A stretch of DNA of 64,000 nt. Source: Closterium sp. NIES-65. Lineage: Eukaryota; Streptophyta; Zygnematophyceae; Desmidiales; Closteriaceae. This document shows positions 58,746 through 64,000 of this stretch, piece after piece. Made by a program: the position numbers and the translations under genes. The notes under the pieces are model-generated. The model saw only the letters and a program-made list of their open reading frames with translations. It made no database searches and was not told where the DNA came from. Within the stretch, counting starts at the first letter, position 1. Each line of letters starts with the position of its first letter. The stretch covers positions 1 to 64,000 of the forward strand of contig CANXME010000386.1 of the NCBI GenBank assembly GCA_948144175.1, read 5' to 3'.

Positions 58746-59870
58746 ATGGCTACCCCCAGTGTCCTCACTTTTGACGCTGAGGGTCGGGCCATTGACTTTG
58801 ACGTCTGGGTAGATGACCTGCAGTTTCTCCTACAGTGCGATAGGGCAGACGGTCTCTCCCTCTTTGACCTCACTTATGGTGCCTCTCCTGCCCCTGCTGC
58901 TAATGCTGACGCCACTGTTCGCTCACAGTGGGCCACACGCGATGATGCTGCACGTCTTGCTGTGCGTCGCCACTTGCCTACCTCTGAGCGTGCGCACTTT
59001 AGCCAGTACAAGAGTGCTAAGACCTTGTACGACATTGTAGTTGCACGCTACTCTTCCCCTGCCTCTGCTATACTTAGCCGCCTCATCCTGCCGTACCTCT
59101 TCCCTGACATCGCAGCTTTTCCCATAGTCGCTGACCTCATTACGCACCTTCGCACTGGTGACATTCGCTACCGCGCTGCCCTTCCCGCTGATCTCTGCGC
59201 CAAGAACTGCCCCCCCCCCCCCCCCCCCCCTTATGTACATCACCCTCTACTACATAGTCACCCGGCTCCCTGACACACTTCGCCCGGTCAGGGACCACTT
59301 TCTCTCTGTTTGCCCCACGACCCTCACCATTGACCTCCTCAAGGAGCGCCTCCTAGCAGCAGAGAAGAGCATAGTCGCTGTAGGAGCCTCTCGCGGTGAC
59401 CCTCGCGCCCCTGTCTTTGAGGGGTGCTCCCCCTCTCCTCTCTTGCCCTCTGTTGCCTCTGCTGCTGAGGCAGACCTCGTTTGTCTTGAGTCGGTCGGTG
59501 CGGCGTCTACCCCTAGCGGAAGACGCCGCCCTGGCAAGGGCAAGGGGGGCAGGGGCGCTGGAGGAGCTGGCGGGGGCGGTGGAGGCGGCGGTGGAGGCGG
59601 GGAGGGGGTGGGAGTGGCGGTGGGGGTGGTGGCGGGAGTGGAGGCGTCGGTGGCGGCAGTGGAGGCGGAGGCGGCGGCGGTGGTGGCGGTGGGAGCGGAG
59701 GTGGCGGAGGTGGCGGCGGTGGAGGAGGCGGCGGCGGAGGAGGTGGAGCTGGTCGGGGTGGCGCTGCGAAGAGGGTCGGCTCCGGTGGTGGTCAGCGCCA
59801 GCAGCAGCAGCAGCGCACTCGTGAGATCCCCCCCCCCCCCCTCAGCAGCTTCGTGAGTGGTACACTGCAC
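58746..59870 (+). pseudogene. Element C Gag, frameshifted at poly-C runs
   Basis: Begins MATPSVLTFDAEGRAIDFDV, with RHLPTSERAHFSQYKSAKTL and ITHLRTGDIRYRAALPADL. A run of 21 C (59210-59230), where element B encodes only three Pro, shifts the frame. Gag continues in the next frame (MYITLYYIVTRLPDTLRPV, VFEGCSPSPLLPSVASA, Gly-rich tract) to a second C-run (59828-59841). QQLREWYTARQRG and the cysteine motif follow in a further frame. Confidence 0.85.
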
Positions 59871-59879
59871 GCCAGCGGG

Positions 59880-61260
59880 GTGGGGGTACTGGTCCGTGCA
59901 CCTACGTCCTGCGCACCGGCGACTGCGCGGGTGAGCAGTGCGGGGGTGCGCACTCCACCCAGCGCTGCTTTGGGCGCCTGACGAACGCTTGGCGTCACAA
60001 GTTCCTTGAGGCCACTGAGATCCCTCGCTAGGGCGAGCTGTCTAGGGCAGGAGTAGCTATCTTTGACCTTGACCACGTTTACACGTCGGCCGGGGTCGAA
60101 CCTGTACACACTGACCACTTAGTCTCCTCTAGTCACTGCGTCTGGTCAGGTAGCTGCGTCGGGTTAGGTGTTTGCTGCAGCGTCCAGGTCTGGTCTTGAG
60201 TCCGCCCCCTGCTCGTGTCGCCTCCTGTCTCACGAGACTCTCCTCTGGCACCACCGCCTTGGTCACCCCTCCCTGCTTCATCTCCGAGGCATGGCCTCCC
60301 GTGTCCTTGTCTCTGGTCTTCCCCGGTCCCTCCCTCCCCTTCCTCCGGGGCCTGCCCCTACCTGCGTCCCCTATGTCGAGGGGCGACAGCGGGCTGCCCC
60401 TCACTCCTCCCAGTTTCCTCCGACAGAGGCCCCGCTGCAGACGCTTCACATGGACGTGTGGGGCCCGGCCCACGTCCGTGGACAGGGTCACGAGCGCTAC
60501 TTCCTGCTGGTGGTTGACGACTACTCGCGTTACACCGCAGTCTTCCCCTTGCGCAGCAAGGGTGATGTCACTGAGGTGTTGATCGACTGGATCCGCGCAG
60601 CTCGTCTCCAGCTCAAGCAGAGCTTCGGCTTGGACTTTCCTGTCCTGCGTCTGCACTCTGACAGAGGCGGAGAGTTCTCCTCTGGCCTTCTGCGAGCCTA
60701 CTGTCGTGCACGAGGCATCCGCCAGACCTTCACGCTTCCGGACTCTCCAGAGATAAACGGGATTGCTGAGCGCCGCATTGGCATGGTCATGGACGTCGCC
60801 CATACGTCCATGATGCATGCGGCTGCCCCCCATTTTCTGTGGCCGTTTACGGTTCTGTATGCGACGCATTAGATCAACCTTCACCCCAGGGTCTCCATGC
60901 CGGAGACCTCCCCAGCTTTGCTGTGGACGGGGAAGGTTGGCGATGCGTCTGCGTTCCGTGTCTGGGGATCTCGGGCGTTTGTCCGCGACTTGTCTGCGGA
61001 CAAGCTGTCCCCTCGTGCTGCTCCCTGCGTCTTCCTTGGCTTCCCCCCTGACGCGCCAGGGTGGCAGTTCTACCACCCCACCTCTCACCGTGTTCTGTCC
61101 TCCTAGGACGTCACGTTTGACGAGTCGGTCCCCTACTACCGTCTCTTCCCCTACCGCAATCCGTCCCTCCCCCCGCCACCGCTCTTCCTTGTGCCAGGTC
61201 CCCCCCCGGTAGACCCCCTTCCCCCTCAGGGTCCTGCCCCTTCAGGTGTGTCCCAGGTAG
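59880..61260 (+). pseudogene. Element C Pol: cysteine motif, deleted protease, integrase
   Basis: The cysteine motif CTYVLRTGDCAGEQC and GGAHSTQRC lies at about 59900. TAG at 60029-60031 replaces Trp. At about 60065 FDLD joins directly to HVYTSAGVEP-like sequence, corresponding to TFTRRPGS of element B, so the protease region is deleted. Integrase from 60168: WHHRLGHPSLLHL, CVPYVEG (second zinc Cys changed to Tyr), VVDDYSRYTAVF, LHSDRGGEFSSGL, NGIAERRIGMVMD. TAG at 60870-60872 and 61104-61106 replace Gln. Confidence 0.85.
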
Positions 61261-61295
61261 ACGCAGTTGAGCCTGTGGAGGTTGCTGGTGACTCT

Positions 61296-61668
61296 TGTGA
61301 GAGTACGAAGGCTTCTGCCAGCTATGCTTGCTTGCCTCTACTTTATCATGCTATTTCTAGCATAGGATAATCATATGCATGCATGAATTGCTTGATTTCC
61401 TAGGCTAGGTGCTTTCCTATATTTTATTATAGTTATAGCACCGAGCTAGGTTGCGTGCACCGAATTCTGGCTTTTCGGTTGCCACCGAATTGGCTTCTAC
61501 CGAATTCGGTAAGGATCTGTTCGGGACGCTTCGCGACCCGCGGAACCTTCGCGTAACACCTGGTTACGGGGCCTTGTGTCGAGCCTATGTATAGCCTCGT
61601 GTTGTACCCAGGTGATCATTCAATTCAATTTGAATCATCTTTTCTGAGCTTGATCCCAGATCCTCACA
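61296..61668 (+). repeat. Solo LTR of another retrotransposon inside element C
   Basis: Starts TGTGAGAGTACGAAGG and ends GATCCTCACA, with TGTGAG/CTCACA inverted ends, flanked by ACTCT on both sides (61291-61295, 61669-61673). Removing it restores the hinge codons GDSGAAEGAE seen in elements A and B. It is AT-rich (ATATTTTATTATAG near 61418-61435, a possible TATA region), unlike the surrounding GC-rich DNA. No other copy is in the window. Confidence 0.9.
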
Positions 61669-61673
61669 ACTCT

Positions 61674-64000
61674 GGTGCTGCTGAGGGTGCTGAGCTTGGG
61701 GGTGCTGACTCTGGGGGTGCTACGACTGGGGGTGCTGAGCCTGGGAGTGCTACGACTGGGGGTGCTGAGCCTGGGGGTGCTACGACTGGGGGTGCTGAGT
61801 CTTGGGGTGCTACGCCTGGGGGTGCTGAGCCTAGGCGTGCTACTGGAGCTGGAGGTTCTTCGGCTACTGAGGGTGCTGGTGCCGCGGGTCCCGGAGGTGC
61901 TCGTACTGGGAGTATTGGAGCTGCTGGGCCTGCGGGTACGACTGGAGCTGGAGCTGCTCAGGGTGTTGGAGCTGAGGCTACTGCTGTCGGTCCTGGAGGC
62001 GGTCCTGTTGGGGGTACTACTGGTGCTACTGGAGGTACTGGAGCTGGAGGTGCTGCTGGCGCTGGTGCTACCACTGGGAGTACTGGTGCTGTCCCTGCTG
62101 TGTCTAGAGTCGCTGCGCGGCCTCGACCGTACTTCGTTCCGCTCCTTGAGCAGGTTCTTGGTCTCCCGCCTTCTACTGGTCCTCCTCCTCCCTTAGAGTG
62201 TCCACAGCCTGTCCCGTCACAGTTACAATTACAGCCGGCCTCCCCACTGCCTGCTCCTTCTCCCTACACTTGTCCTACTAGAGGTCTTGCTGAGCGTCAT
62301 GAGCCTGCGTCTCGCCCTACGTCGCCTGTCCGTGCTGCTTGCACTAGTGGTCGTGGTTTGCGTCAGCGTCCTCCTCCTGTCCCTGGCACGCACCGGATGT
62401 CTCTGCGTCCGTCCACTGCTCCTCTGCGTGCCCCTTTGCCTTCTCCTCCTGAGTCCTCTCTTCCTGCTCTTCCCGACCCAGAGTCGGACTCTCTTCGTGC
62501 TGCCAGTCCTACTGTCACGCGTCTCCTTGCTACTGTTGTCACTGGCCCTTCTTTTGAGTCCACTGCTGCGTCTGCCCTAGTTGCTGAGCTCGTGGAATTT
62601 GCTGCTCGCTGTCGTCTAGACTACGCTGCTAGTCTTGTTGCTGAGTCTGAGTCTGTCTGTCCTCCGTCCGTCGGGGGTGAGTGTGCCCTTGGCACGGACG
62701 TCCTTGAGGACAGGCAGGATGAGTACCAGTGTTTGGATGCTGCTTCACCTCATCTCGTGTCCGTACTGCTTACCCCTGAGGGAGACCCGGATGCACTTGA
62801 CATCCCGACTCCGCGCTCTTACGCGGAGGCGATAGAGGGTCCCTACTCCTCTCAGTGGCAGGCAGCTATGGACGCAGAGATGGCTTCCTGGAAATCCACA
62901 GGCACCTACGCTGACGACGTTCCCCCTCTTGGGACGAACATCGTCAGTGGCATGTGGATTTTCAGGGTGAAGCATCCGCCGGGTTCTCCGCCTGTCTTCA
63001 ATGCGCGTTACGTGGCTCGTGGCTTCAGTCAGCGGCAGGGAGTTGACTACTTTCAGACCTTCTCTCCCACCCCGAAGATGACCACTCTTTGGGTACTGCT
63101 GCACATAGCTCCTCACCGTGACTACGAGCTGCACTCTCTTGACTTCAGCACTGCTTTCTTGCAGTATAGCCTGCACGAGGAGATCCGGCTGCGTCCCCCA
63201 CCTGGATTCACTGGGTCTTTTCCTCCTGGCACCCAGTGGAGCCTTCGGCGGCCCGTCTACGGTCTCCGCCAGGCACCGCGTGAGTGGCACGACACACTGA
63301 GGACTACACTTGCGGATCTTGGGTTTGCTCCCTCTACTGCCGACCATTCGCTGTTTCTGCGCACCGACACTTCTTTGCCGCCGTTCTACATCCTCGTGTA
63401 CGTCGACGACTTGGTCTTTGCCACAGCGGACACTGCTGGACTAGCCCACGTGAAGTCTGAGCTGCAGAAGAGACGCACTTGCATAGACCTGGGTGAACTG
63501 CGCAGCTACCTTGGCTTGCAGATCACCCGGGACAGAGCACGCCACACCATTACCTTGACTCAGTCACACATGGTGCAGCAGGTCCTTCAGCGCTTCGGCT
63601 TCACGTACTTCTCGCCTCAGGCCACTCCTCTGCCTACTCGCCACTCGCTCTCAGCTCTGCCTTTGGATGAGTCCGTAGAGTCGAGTGACCCGTACCCAGA
63701 GCTTGTTGGCTGCCTCATGTACCTGATGACCTGCACACGACCTGACCTTGCATACCCTCTTAGCATTCTCGCACGCTATGTTGCTCCTGGGAGACACAGA
63801 CCAGAGCACATGGCTGCAGCGAAGAGGGTGTTGCGCTACTTGTGCAGTACGTCAGGCATGGGGCTTGTGCTTGGAGGGCAGAGTCCAGTGGTCCTCACTG
63901 GGCACGCGGACGCTTCTTGGGCTGACGACCAGGCTACGCAGTGATCGTCACAGGGTTACACCTTCAGCCTTGGTTCCGGCTCTGTTTCGTGGCGAGCTAC
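61674..64000 (+). pseudogene. Element C hinge, RT and RNase H
   Basis: GGAEPGG-type repeats (61674-61830) lead through a Pro-rich segment to RT: DALDIPTPRSYAEAIEG, VARGFSQRQGVDYFQTF, LDFSTAFLQYSLHEE, the intact ILVYVDDLVFATA, then RNase H (HADASWADDQATQ). TGA at 63943-63945 sits where elements A and B read Arg (QRSSQGY). The domain continues in frame after the stop to the window edge. Frame from 61674 to 63942 is uninterrupted. Confidence 0.87.

Larger units (their letters stand above)
57565..64000 (+). mobile_element. Ty1/copia element C, plus strand, runs off the right edge
   Basis: 5' LTR (57565-57681), perfect PBS (57682-57693), leader (57694-58745), gag (58746-59870), a Pol lacking protease, integrase, hinge with a nested solo LTR, RT and most of RNase H. 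Breaks include poly-C runs in gag, TAG at 60029, 60870 and 61104, and TGA at 63943-63945. The 3' LTR is beyond the window. Confidence 0.88.

Noticed and set aside
61587-61673. Met codon at 61587 as the start of an RT protein
   Set aside because: It lies inside the solo LTR; the RT frame simply continues from the hinge of element C.

Overview
The window looks like nuclear DNA from a streptophyte (land plant or, more likely, a charophycean green alga). The grounds are dense Ty1/copia and Ty3/gypsy chromovirus LTR retrotransposons, copia primer-binding sites of the plant type (TGGTATCAGAGC), a PIF/Harbinger transposon, plant-style F-box genes with GT-AG introns, a prenylcysteine methyltransferase relic, and very GC-rich, microsatellite-loaded coding DNA. 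The lineage is inference; nothing here names a species. There is no prokaryotic, viral or organellar gene set.

Layout. 1-997: integrase fragment of a copia element (minus), cut by the window edge. 998-14772: two related short-LTR copia units on the minus strand (A, then B) joined head to tail with no LTR between them. 15376-18923: a complete PIF/Harbinger element (TSD TTA, long TIRs) with a spliced Myb-like ORF1 and a convergent DDE transposase broken by one TGA. 19169-25003: one very large LRR/F-box reading frame with a (CAG)41 tract. 25061-36867: a tandem dimer of a second copia family (F1 and F2, minus) that shares its central LTR and is flanked by one TSD (TCAAT); it lies just past the stop codon of the LRR/F-box gene. 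About 36990-41547: a spliced F-box gene on the minus strand with repeat-rich downstream sequence. 42338-42859: a Harbinger-type MITE (TSD TAA). 43331-45238: a broken isoprenylcysteine carboxyl methyltransferase gene with a triplicated last exon. 45980-47757: 3' part of a chromodomain gypsy element. 48600-about 54405: a 5'-truncated copia element (D) with dead protease and RT motifs. 54560-57564: a second, decayed copy of the F-box locus. 57565-64000: copia element C (plus), inserted into intron 1 of that second copy, carrying a nested solo LTR (61296-61668) and running off the right edge.

How it fits together. Only three loci look like host genes: the LRR/F-box gene, the F-box gene with its broken duplicate, and the methyltransferase relic. 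The rest is transposons inserted into or beside them. Elements A, B, C and D form one family: LTRs of about 117-135 bp with a shared core, minisatellite-filled leaders, a Gag with an unusual C-x13-C-x3/4-H-x4-C motif, and a Gly/Ala-repeat hinge between integrase and reverse transcriptase. A theme of the window is nonsense codons where Gln CAG is expected, sometimes with no frameshift at all (F2 keeps one frame for about 5.2 kb). Methylation-type decay at CHG sites is the simplest reading.
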